57,779 bases of DNA, from the NCBI GenBank assembly GCA_029938605.1, contig JAOZUO010000034.1, positions 1 to 57,779 of the forward strand. The letters are read 5' to 3'. How positions within the stretch are numbered: position 1 is the stretch's first letter; the number at the start of each line of letters is the position of its first letter. This stretch comes from Deltaproteobacteria bacterium. GTDB lineage: Bacteria > Myxococcota_A > Polyangia > HGW-17 > JAJRWW01. Position numbers and translations under genes: made by a program. The notes beneath the pieces are model-generated. The model was not told the DNA's origin. It ran no database searches and saw nothing but the letters and a program-made list of their open reading frames with translations. This document shows, one piece after another, positions 16,722 to 24,004 of this stretch.

Positions 16722-18133
16722 CCATCCTCTCCGAAGTGGGCCTCGCCAGCAGCGAAGTTCTTGGCTAGACAGTCCGCCAGCCCTATGCCCCTCCAGGCGT
16801 TTCCCGTGACGTAAAGCCCGTCAAGTCCGGCCACGCGCTCCTCCATGCGAGCAAGCAACGCCCCGTGGCCCACCTCATACTGCGGCAGGCAGCCCGGATA
16901 CCGAACCACCTCGGAGAAGCAGGGCGCGGCCTCGATGCCCAGCAGCTCGCGGTGCTCCGCAGCCACGATCTCCAGCAACCGGTCGTCGTCAGCTTCCACC
17001 AGGTCGGGCTGCATCATCCCACCGAGCACGTTGCGCAGCAACAGCTCCTCGGAGGGAGCCTGCTCGGGGTAGATGGTGGAGACGAACACCGAGCCCAGTA
17101 AGTGACGGCCCGCCTGGCGCGGCACCAGGAAGCCAAAGCCCTCGGGCACACGGCGAGCGTCGGAGCGATGATAAGCCGTGTGCACCACACTGACACCGCC
17201 GTAGGAGATCTCGCCCATCAGCCCGGCGAGAACCTCGTCCAGGGGTCGAACCACCTCCACGAGCTTCCGAGCGGGCGCGGCCAGGGCCAGACGCGCGGTA
17301 TGCAGGGTCTCGCCCCCGGCGGTCGTCACCCGGAAGCCGTCGGACACGCCTGGGCCCGGGCCGACCCGCTCCACGGAGATCACTTCAGTACCTAGGCGCA
17401 CCACCGCCCCGAAGTGATCCGCGAAGGCGTCGATGAGCGTGGAGAGTCCACCGGAAAAGGAGGTGAGCTCGCCCCGCGGAGCCCCGACGCCCTGGCCGGC
17501 CTTACGCACCTGCTTGCGCAGACGCCACAGGGCCTTGAAGAGCCCTCCATGGTCCCGCTCCAGCTCGGCCATGCGCGGAAAGCAGGAGGCCAGGGAAGCG
17601 CGGTCCGGGTCTCCGGCGTAGATGCCCGTGAACATGGGCACCACCAGCGCCTCGGCCGCATCCGGGCCCAGACGTCGGGCCGCGAAGTGCGCCACGGTCT
17701 CGTCGCCTCCCGGATGGGGCGCCGCCCAGGGCTCCCGGATCAACCGCAGCTTGGCCCTGGGCCGCAGGATACGGCTAAACAGAAAGGACAGGGGCCCCGA
17801 GGGCATGCGTCGCAAACGCCCTCGCGCCAGAACGTACCGGTTCTTGGCGGCGGGCGCAGGGTACAAGGCCTGGTCCCGCAGGCCGAGCCGGTCCAGGATC
17901 TCGGCCAGCTCCGGATGTTTGTCCAGGTATCCATAGGGCCCGGTCTCCAGGGTGTAGGCCCCTTCGGAGCGGGTGTGCACCCAACCTCCCGGACGGTCCG
18001 CTGCGTCCAGAATTCCCAGGCGCAGGCCCTTGCCCAGGCGCCGGGCCACCCCCTGGGCTCCCAGCGCATAGGAGAGCCCAGACGGACCGGCGCCAACCAC
18101 AAGTAAATCCAAGCTCTCTGGAGAATCGCTCAT
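16718..18133 (-). CDS. hemG: Oxygen-dependent protoporphyrinogen oxidase
   Basis: A 471-residue FAD flavoprotein that oxidises protoporphyrinogen IX to protoporphyrin IX in heme synthesis, usually at the inner membrane face. Seen: the dinucleotide-binding motif VVGAGPSGLSYALG at about residues 11-24, RPGGWVHT, and a C-terminal block with PQYEVGH and YVTGNAWRGIGLADC, which is characteristic of PPO. The length fits the family. It is the first gene of a two-gene unit with the radical-SAM gene. It is divergent from the AgmX-type gene at 18273, with about 140 bp between them for promoters. The older bacterial name hemY is equivalent. Confidence 0.88.
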   Translation of the reverse strand: MSDSPESLDLLVVGAGPSGLSYALGAQGVARRLGKGLRLGILDAADRPGGWVHTRSEGAYTLETGPYGYLDKHPELAEILDRLGLRDQALYPAPAAKNRYVLARGRLRRMPSGPLSFLFSRILRPRAKLRLIREPWAAPHPGGDETVAHFAARRLGPDAAEALVVPMFTGIYAGDPDRASLASCFPRMAELERDHGGLFKALWRLRKQVRKAGQGVGAPRGELTSFSGGLSTLIDAFADHFGAVVRLGTEVISVERVGPGPGVSDGFRVTTAGGETLHTARLALAAPARKLVEVVRPLDEVLAGLMGEISYGGVSVVHTAYHRSDARRVPEGFGFLVPRQAGRHLLGSVFVSTIYPEQAPSEELLLRNVLGGMMQPDLVEADDDRLLEIVAAEHRELLGIEAAPCFSEVVRYPGCLPQYEVGHGALLARMEERVAGLDGLYVTGNAWRGIGLADCLAKNFAAGEAHFGEDG

Positions 18134-18272
18134 ACAGGACCTTTGGAAAAGACCGTGGAACTTCTTATACCATTAGGACGTCTAAGGACAGATACAGCGA
18201 AAAAGAACCCGTGCGCGATATCACGAAAAAACATATACTTTCTCAGCACCCGAAGGATTCCGAGGCCCCTGC

Positions 18273-19634
18273 ATGGCAGTCACACAAGTAACTCTGTTCC
18301 GAGTGATCCAGATCTTCAAGGGCAACATCCTCCAGGACCTGGTGCTGCGAAAACCACGCCCGATCTCGCTGGGTGTGCACAACGGCTGTGACCTCGTAGC
18401 TCCCCTCCCCGAGGCGGTGGGCAACCATGTACTCTTCTCCCCGCAAGGGAGCAACCGCTACGCGCTGCACCTGCCCAAGGTCGAGGGCCAGAACGTCCTG
18501 GCGGGAAAGGTCACCCGGGCCGACGCCTCCACCGCCTCTGTTGAAGAGCTGGGCCAGCAGGGTGATGGGGTGCTCCTTGGGCCCGGCGACTGGGGACTGT
18601 TCACGGTGGCCGGAGCCGAAGACGTACAGGTGTTTTTCCAGTACATCCGGATCCCCGTGTCCACGGGAACCTCGAGCGCGTCGGATCTCGTGGTGGCGAC
18701 CCTGGCCGACCAGCAGTGGACCATCCTGGCCGCCGTGGTCGTGGGCGCTTTCCTGATGCTGGCATTTTTGCACAAGCCCCATGGGACCCACTTCGACTCC
18801 GGAAAGATCAACCGACGGTTCACCACCATGTTCAAGGCCGAGAACAAGCGGGCCCTACGGCGCCAGAAAAAGGATGCCGACCGCAAGCGCAAAGCCGTGG
18901 TGATCAAGGAGGCCCGGGACCTGATCCGGCGGCCCTCCCGCACCACGCGCAGCTCGGATCGGGTGACGCTCAGCCGGCGGGACATGCGCAGTCGCCGAAT
19001 CAACAAGGGCGGCCTGTTGGCTCTCAACCGCGCCATCCGATCCTCGAGCGCGGTGAACCGGCTGTTCCGAAAGCAGGACAGCCTCTTCGCTGACGTGGAG
19101 AAGGGGCTCTCCGGCCTCTCGGGACCTGGCTCCGGCGGTGGTAGCGGCGATGGCGTTGAGGATCCCTACGCCACCCGCGGGGGCGGCGGGCCGGGCGGCA
19201 GCGTAGGCCGCACCGCCGGCGGTAAGGGGCCCCGACTGGGCGGCTCCATACGCGATCGCGGCATGCTGGCGGGGCGCGGAGACCGCAAGGTGCGCGTGGC
19301 GCGGGTGAACCTGGGCGGCGGCTCGGTCAGCGGCAACGGGCTCTCCCGCAGCCAGATCTTCCGGGTGGTCAGGGCCCGACGCGGCTTCATCAAATGGTGC
19401 TACGAGAGCGCGCTCAAGCGCAACCCGACCATGGGCGGTGGTAAGATCACCATCCAGTTCAAGATCGCCCCCACGGGCAAGGTGGTCGGGGCCCGCACGG
19501 CCGGAAATTCTCTCAGCGGTGGCGGCTCAGTGGGCTCTTGCATCACGCGCGCCGTGCGTCACTGGCGGTTCCCGCAGTCCCAGGGCTACTCCGTGGTGCG
19601 CTTCCCCTTCCTCTTCTCATCCGGCCTCAAATAA
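18273..19634 (+). CDS. AgmX/PglI C-terminal domain protein (gliding-associated family)
   Basis: A 453-residue inner-membrane protein. Residues 1-130 form an FHA-like cytoplasmic domain typical of the AgmX group. One membrane segment follows at about 150-165 (WTILAAVVVGAFLMLAFL). Then comes a long basic region, a Gly-rich linker at about 290-345, and a TonB-like C-terminal domain at about 365-450 (IFRVVRARRGFIKWCYES, GKITIQFKIAPTGKVVGA). Known members in Myxococcus take part in adventurous gliding or related envelope machinery; the role here is inferred from that family. GAGG lies upstream of the ATG. Confidence 0.82.
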   Translation: MAVTQVTLFRVIQIFKGNILQDLVLRKPRPISLGVHNGCDLVAPLPEAVGNHVLFSPQGSNRYALHLPKVEGQNVLAGKVTRADASTASVEELGQQGDGVLLGPGDWGLFTVAGAEDVQVFFQYIRIPVSTGTSSASDLVVATLADQQWTILAAVVVGAFLMLAFLHKPHGTHFDSGKINRRFTTMFKAENKRALRRQKKDADRKRKAVVIKEARDLIRRPSRTTRSSDRVTLSRRDMRSRRINKGGLLALNRAIRSSSAVNRLFRKQDSLFADVEKGLSGLSGPGSGGGSGDGVEDPYATRGGGGPGGSVGRTAGGKGPRLGGSIRDRGMLAGRGDRKVRVARVNLGGGSVSGNGLSRSQIFRVVRARRGFIKWCYESALKRNPTMGGGKITIQFKIAPTGKVVGARTAGNSLSGGGSVGSCITRAVRHWRFPQSQGYSVVRFPFLFSSGLK

Positions 19635-19664
19635 TAGGCCACAGATTCTACAACCACAGACCTT

Positions 19665-19696
19665 CGAAAAACAAAAGGCGACCCACAGGGCCGCCT
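19665..19696 (-). terminator. Rho-independent terminator for the small gene at 19720
   Basis: On the minus strand a hairpin with stems AGGCGGCCC and GGGTCGCCT and loop TGT (19676-19696) is followed by TTTTGTTTTT. It lies 24 bp after the stop of the 19720-19890 gene. It also sits 40 bp beyond the stop of the convergent AgmX-type gene and may help end that transcript as well. Confidence 0.8.
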
Positions 19697-19719
19697 CGCA
19701 GGACGCGTCCGCACAGAGA

Positions 19720-19890
19720 CTACAGCTCGATGATCAACACTCCGCGCTTGGGCAGATCGTCGCTCGATTCGTCGCCGGGCATCTCACCGTCGGGCGCATC
19801 GATCTGAATCTGCTCGCGATAGCGCTGCTCACGCTGTTGGCGCTCATCCTCTTCACGGCGCCAGAGCTCTTCTATGATCCAAGGCTGCAT
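19720..19890 (-). CDS. Small conserved-looking protein of unknown function
   Basis: A 56-residue protein starting MQPWIIEELWRREEDERQQR and continuing with charged residues to the end GVLIIEL. I chose the ATG at 19890 because AGGAAG lies five bases upstream; an ATG at 19902 would add four residues. Short proteins starting with MQPWIIxEL are, as far as I recall, found in many proteobacteria and planctomycetes without known function. A good terminator follows. The lone position and the terminator support a real gene. Confidence 0.6.
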   Translation of the reverse strand: MQPWIIEELWRREEDERQQREQRYREQIQIDAPDGEMPGDESSDDLPKRGVLIIEL

Positions 19891-20190
19891 CAACTTCCTC
19901 ATCCGTGGGGAAACATAACATCTAACCCCATACCTCGTACATAATGCAATTGTGAGACCATGCAAGCCGGATTCCATTGTTTTGGGAGCATGTTCATGAT
20001 TTCACCGGGTTAACTCCTCATCACATCCCCTTAAAACGCACAGGGTTTTCCGGCGATCTATGAAAAACATGTCACACCCCTGAACCCCCCCAGGGAAAAA
20101 CTTGGGTCAAGGTGATTATCCGGCTTTATTTCAATGGCTTGCGAGAATGAACAGAACCATGAAATTTTTGCACAGTACTGTGCAGAAAAG
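19891..20190. other. AT-richer intergenic region with a 16-bp palindrome
   Basis: Presumably holds the promoter of the small gene at 19890. A perfect 16-base palindrome (TGCACAGTACTGTGCA) lies at 20169-20184, just after the stop of the lipoprotein gene at 20191. It could be a protein-binding site or a short hairpin ending that gene. No open frame of note. Confidence 0.45.
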
Positions 20191-20886
20191 TCAATCGGCG
20201 TCGACGATCTTCCAAATGCCGTCCTCACGCTTGAACTCCACCTTATAGCTGTCTCCGTAGAGCATGTGCGCCTCGTCGCCCTTCACTTCGATCTTGTTGC
20301 CGAGGTTGGCCTTGATGTTCCGGATGAGATGTCGAGTGGACTCGAGCTGGTCCTTGCCGAACAGCCGCCTGGTGTCGGCGATGGTCATGACCTTCCGCCA
20401 TTGGTTGGGTACAAAACGAAGCAGTAGCTTGTAACGCCGCCGCTCCAGCGCCCTCACGAAGGAGCGTAGCGCCTCGGCGGGGGTTCGCTGGCTGTAGAAG
20501 GAAACCGGGTCCAGTGACAACTTCCAGGCGCCGCCCTCCCGCACCAGGAGGAGCAGGTTGCCCTCGCCATACTTGAACTGCGCACGGACCACCAGCTTCC
20601 CCGGCCCCCCCTTGAGCTCGGTGACGTTCTTCTTCACGTCGCCCTTGTTGCGCTTGTGATACGCGATGAACTCGTCCCGTTCGTACTCCTTGCGGAAGGA
20701 CTTGGACATCAGATCATAAGCGCGGGAATAGTCTCGAGCCTCCAGGGCCGAGATGTACGCTTTGAGTGTGGTCTTGGGGGTCGCCACCCGCTGGGGGCAA
20801 CCCGTGGCCCCCCCGAGCGCTCCCGCCAAGATCAAGCTCACGGCCACCGCCGTCCATCCGTGGGGTCTGTGATCGGGCACGCGCAT
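20191..20886 (-). CDS. Lipoprotein with two NTF2/DUF4878-like halves
   Basis: A 231-residue lipoprotein. Signal: basic start, hydrophobic core, and the lipobox GATGC with Cys near residue 30. The mature part contains two related halves, one starting TTLKAYISALEARDYSRAYD and one starting AEALRSFVRALERRRYKLLL. Each ends with a Trp-containing strand (GGAWKLSLD, GIWKIVDAD), the layout of the SnoaL/DUF4878-like fold. No catalytic residues are evident. GGAGG lies ten bases before the ATG. It is followed downstream by a palindrome at 20169-20184. Confidence 0.75.
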   Translation of the reverse strand: MRVPDHRPHGWTAVAVSLILAGALGGATGCPQRVATPKTTLKAYISALEARDYSRAYDLMSKSFRKEYERDEFIAYHKRNKGDVKKNVTELKGGPGKLVVRAQFKYGEGNLLLLVREGGAWKLSLDPVSFYSQRTPAEALRSFVRALERRRYKLLLRFVPNQWRKVMTIADTRRLFGKDQLESTRHLIRNIKANLGNKIEVKGDEAHMLYGDSYKVEFKREDGIWKIVDAD

Positions 20887-21000
20887 AGTCTCTTCGCCTC
20901 CTTAGGAGATGCGTAATTCTATCTACTTCTGAACCAAACGCCAGCGCCAAACGCCCATAGGGCCCTAGCTGCCGAAGTTGGACAGGAGCCGGGCTGTTCC

Positions 21001-22746
21001 TCAGCGGCGGATCCTGGCCAGGATCAGCTCGTAGTTGTCCGTGGCGTTGGCGTGTCTCCCCTTGGAGTCCCGGATGCGAAGATAGTAGTACTTGGCACAG
21101 TGAAGGGTCGTGACAATTTTTCTAAGTCCCTCGGTGGTGGGGAGCGCGCTCTGGGCGAGGACGTTCTTCTGATCGTCCATGAGCGTAAGGTGCAGCCTGA
21201 CCCGGGGCACGCCCTGCACGGAGATGCGCACCTTCTGGGTGGTGCCCAACAAGCCCGGGAGTCGAAAACGGTAGAAGTCCTCGTCCCCCTTGGGGTGGAT
21301 GTACCCCCCCGCCGAAACCCCTGGAACCACGCTGTTGGCCGTGGGCAGCTTGTTGTTTGGCTCACGCTCGTCGCCACGATCCGCGGGCGTGACCACCCAG
21401 CTGATCTTGTAGCTGTGCTTCGGATCGAAGGTGCGTTTTTTTCCGACCACGCGCACCCGGACGCCATGTACGGCCCTGATGTTCGCCAGCAACTCAGCCT
21501 CCCCGGCCTTGCCGGAGCTCGCCTCGGCCAAACGGCGGCCCCGCAGGGAGTACACCGCGAGCGCGACATCCACACCCGCCGGAGGCTGCACGGATATTCG
21601 CACATTGGACCGCCCCAAAAGGGCCAGATAAAAGTAGTCCACGTCGTGCGCCACCTCGATAGAGCCCAGCACTTCTCCCCGCTTTCCGCTGAGGTGCACG
21701 GCCTGACGCGGGGTGTCGTTGGGCTCTACCTCCCGGTTGGCCCCCGGCCGGGTAGCCTCCACCCGCAGACGATAGGTGTCGTCGGGGTTGAATCGGCGGT
21801 GAGCCTTGACGCTCACATAGACCGTCCGCGTGAGCAACCGTACCTTCAGATCGCGAATATAGATGGTGGCGCCCCGCGTCCCGCGACGGGTGATGATCTT
21901 TTTCCGGGCCCAGTTGTAGACGGTCACGTCAGCGGTGACTCCCCCCACACCCTCGAAGGTGAGTCCCAGTAGGCTGCCCGCCGGCAGTCCCACCAGCGAG
22001 ACCCGGTACCAGTCCTTGTCTTGGGCCCGGCCAAGCAGTCCCCGGACTTCTCCCCCGGGAACGAGCGGGTTCGCCTCGTAGAACTTGTCGTTGGGCTCGG
22101 TCTCCTCGGAGGCTCGGGGGGCACGCAGGGAGTATTGCAGCAGGTAGCTCTGCTTACGATTGTATCGGTGAGGCGGCCCCCCGCCGGCCTCCATCACCAC
22201 AAAGCAATAGCCCCCCGGCCGCAGCGCCAGGTTCGAAATGATCAGCTCTCGGCCGATCCCCGGCGAGCGCGTGGTCTTGATGGTGACGAACCGTGCGGTG
22301 CGCACCGTCAGCTGCAGCCGGAGCTTCGGTACCCCCGCGAGCTGAGCCCGGAGCACCTGCTTGTGCTTCCCCCCGACCTTGAAACAGTAGACATCACGGT
22401 CCCCCATGGTCTTGGTCAGAGGAAAGCCGATGGTGCCGCGGATCACGAAGTCCGGCTTGATCTTCTGGGCGTACTCAGGCCAGTTGTTGGGCTCACGCTC
22501 CTGGACTACGGGCAACTGCACCCCGGAATCCGGGCGATCGATCTCCTCGGGGGGCCGTAGCTCTGTCATGGACGCGTCCGAGGAGTAGGACGATCCTTTG
22601 GGCCTCGAGCTGGAGCGTTGCTCGCCACAGCGACACCCGCCCCACGCCCCCACCACCACGGCGCAAAGCAGAGCAACGCCCACACCGGCCGACCGGTGTT
22701 CCCCAGGACAGCGTGGGACCATTCGTCGGCGACTGTGGCTGTACAT
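21001..22746 (-). CDS. Large lipoprotein with four PPC-like domains
   Basis: A 581-residue lipoprotein: an N-terminal basic region, a hydrophobic core and GGC near residue 37. The mature protein contains four copies of a module that starts with E-x-E-P-N-D/N (REPNNWPEYA, TEPNDKFYEAN, VEPNDTPRQAV, REPNNKLPTAN) and continues with D-x-D-x-Y-F/Y motifs. This is the pattern of bacterial pre-peptidase C-terminal (PPC) domains, normally attached to proteases, but no protease domain is present here. The ATG at 22746 is assumed; an ATG at 22722 is possible. It lies 41 bp downstream of the ompH-like gene stop on the same strand. Confidence 0.75.
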   Translation of the reverse strand: MYSHSRRRMVPRCPGEHRSAGVGVALLCAVVVGAWGGCRCGEQRSSSRPKGSSYSSDASMTELRPPEEIDRPDSGVQLPVVQEREPNNWPEYAQKIKPDFVIRGTIGFPLTKTMGDRDVYCFKVGGKHKQVLRAQLAGVPKLRLQLTVRTARFVTIKTTRSPGIGRELIISNLALRPGGYCFVVMEAGGGPPHRYNRKQSYLLQYSLRAPRASEETEPNDKFYEANPLVPGGEVRGLLGRAQDKDWYRVSLVGLPAGSLLGLTFEGVGGVTADVTVYNWARKKIITRRGTRGATIYIRDLKVRLLTRTVYVSVKAHRRFNPDDTYRLRVEATRPGANREVEPNDTPRQAVHLSGKRGEVLGSIEVAHDVDYFYLALLGRSNVRISVQPPAGVDVALAVYSLRGRRLAEASSGKAGEAELLANIRAVHGVRVRVVGKKRTFDPKHSYKISWVVTPADRGDEREPNNKLPTANSVVPGVSAGGYIHPKGDEDFYRFRLPGLLGTTQKVRISVQGVPRVRLHLTLMDDQKNVLAQSALPTTEGLRKIVTTLHCAKYYYLRIRDSKGRHANATDNYELILARIRR

Positions 22747-22787
22747 CCCCTGGTACCACCGGTTTTCGCCCAGTCTACGGGGCGGTT

Positions 22788-23333
22788 CTACTTGGCGGCC
22801 GCGTTGATCTTGGCGACCACGGCGTTGGTAATGTCGATGGAGGGCCTATGGAAATACACCGCGCTGCGCTCGATGACGATGTGCAGCCCCTTGGCCTTGG
22901 CCACGGCGTTGACGGTGGTCATGAACAGCGAGCGCAAGGGCTGGAGCTCCTTGTAGCGCCTCTTCTGAAGATCCTGGTTCCAGCCGTTGACCTTCTGCAT
23001 CAACCGCTGGCCCTTGAGGACGAGCTTGCGGTACCGCTGCTCGAGCTTGTTCTTGCGGGCCTTGAACACCGACGGCTTGAGGATGGTCTCGGAGGCCTGC
23101 AACTGCTTGAAGGCCTTCATGAGTCGCTTCTCGTCCCGCTGCAGGGCCTTCTTTTTGCGGTTGATCAGCACCTGCTTACGCTTGAAGTACGCGGTGATCT
23201 TCTTGGTGATACGCTTACCCGAGGAGGTCTTGGCCAACACCTGCTCAAAGGACACCACGCCGATCTTGGCATGGGCGAGCTGCGGAACGGCCAGAACGGT
23301 AAATGCCACGATTCCAACGAGAAGTCTTTTCAT
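22788..23333 (-). CDS. OmpH/Skp-family periplasmic chaperone
   Basis: A 181-residue protein with a cleavable signal peptide (MKRLLVGIVAF...AHA, about 22 residues), the KIGVVSFEQVL start typical of mature Skp/OmpH, a long Lys/Arg-rich coiled-coil region (residues about 45-140), and a C-terminal IVIERSAVYFHRP...DITNAV strand pair. Skp-type proteins hold unfolded outer-membrane proteins for BamA. AAGGAG lies eight bases upstream of the ATG. It is the third gene of the bamA cluster, with a paralogue directly upstream. Confidence 0.88.
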   Translation of the reverse strand: MKRLLVGIVAFTVLAVPQLAHAKIGVVSFEQVLAKTSSGKRITKKITAYFKRKQVLINRKKKALQRDEKRLMKAFKQLQASETILKPSVFKARKNKLEQRYRKLVLKGQRLMQKVNGWNQDLQKRRYKELQPLRSLFMTTVNAVAKAKGLHIVIERSAVYFHRPSIDITNAVVAKINAAAK

Positions 23334-23463
23334 CGATACGACTCCTTAGGGGGTTTCACTTGTCAGCGGCCCCAAAGTATTGAAGTGCCTGGGCGGCGTC
23401 AAGCCGCTGGTTGCTCCGGCGGTCCGCCGGGCCTCAGTGTTATTGACGACGGAACCGGGCCGC

Positions 23464-23988
23464 CTATTTACTACTGTCCATTTCCTGCATCACCTGGTCG
23501 GTAATATCCTTCACGGGCCAGACCCACAACCCCTCACCGCGACTGGTCATGATCACCAGATCCAGGCCGAGGCGACGCTTGACTCCCATGGCGACCTTCC
23601 GGATCGCCTCCTTGAACTCGTCGAGCAGCCGTTGCCCGTACGCGTTCAGCTCTTTTTGGTAGCGCAGGTGGCTCGACCGAACCAGGGTCTTGGCCAGCCG
23701 CAGCGCCTTGCGTTTCTTCATCAGCACCGGATCGGTGGCCGGCCGCTTGGAGGCCATGGCGACCACCTCCAGCTCGGCCTTCCTTACGGTCTTCTGCAAC
23801 ACGGTGAGCTGGGACTCCAGCCTCTTGGACTCCACCTGGATCTTGTCCCGGATCGCCTTACCCCGCCCTGTTGAGCGCACCACCTGGGTGCCGTTCACGT
23901 AGCCCACACGCACCGAGGTCGGTGGCACACAGGCCCAGCCGCCCACAGCCATCAGCACAACCAATAGAGGCCCAAATCCGTTTCGCAT
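23464..23988 (-). CDS. Second OmpH-like protein
   Basis: A 174-residue protein with an N-terminal signal and Cys near residue 20 (GGWAC, a weak lipobox). The mature part starts VRVGYVNGTQVV, has a basic coiled-coil stretch and ends with DLVIMTSRGEGLWVWPVKDIT, all features of OmpH. Its Shine-Dalgarno AAGGAG is right after the bamA stop at 24005, and the gap is 16 bp. It is a diverged paralogue of the gene at 22788-23333. Whether it is lipidated is uncertain. Confidence 0.85.
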   Translation of the reverse strand: MRNGFGPLLVVLMAVGGWACVPPTSVRVGYVNGTQVVRSTGRGKAIRDKIQVESKRLESQLTVLQKTVRKAELEVVAMASKRPATDPVLMKKRKALRLAKTLVRSSHLRYQKELNAYGQRLLDEFKEAIRKVAMGVKRRLGLDLVIMTSRGEGLWVWPVKDITDQVMQEMDSSK

Positions 23989-24004
23989 GGACGCTCCTTG
24001 GATC

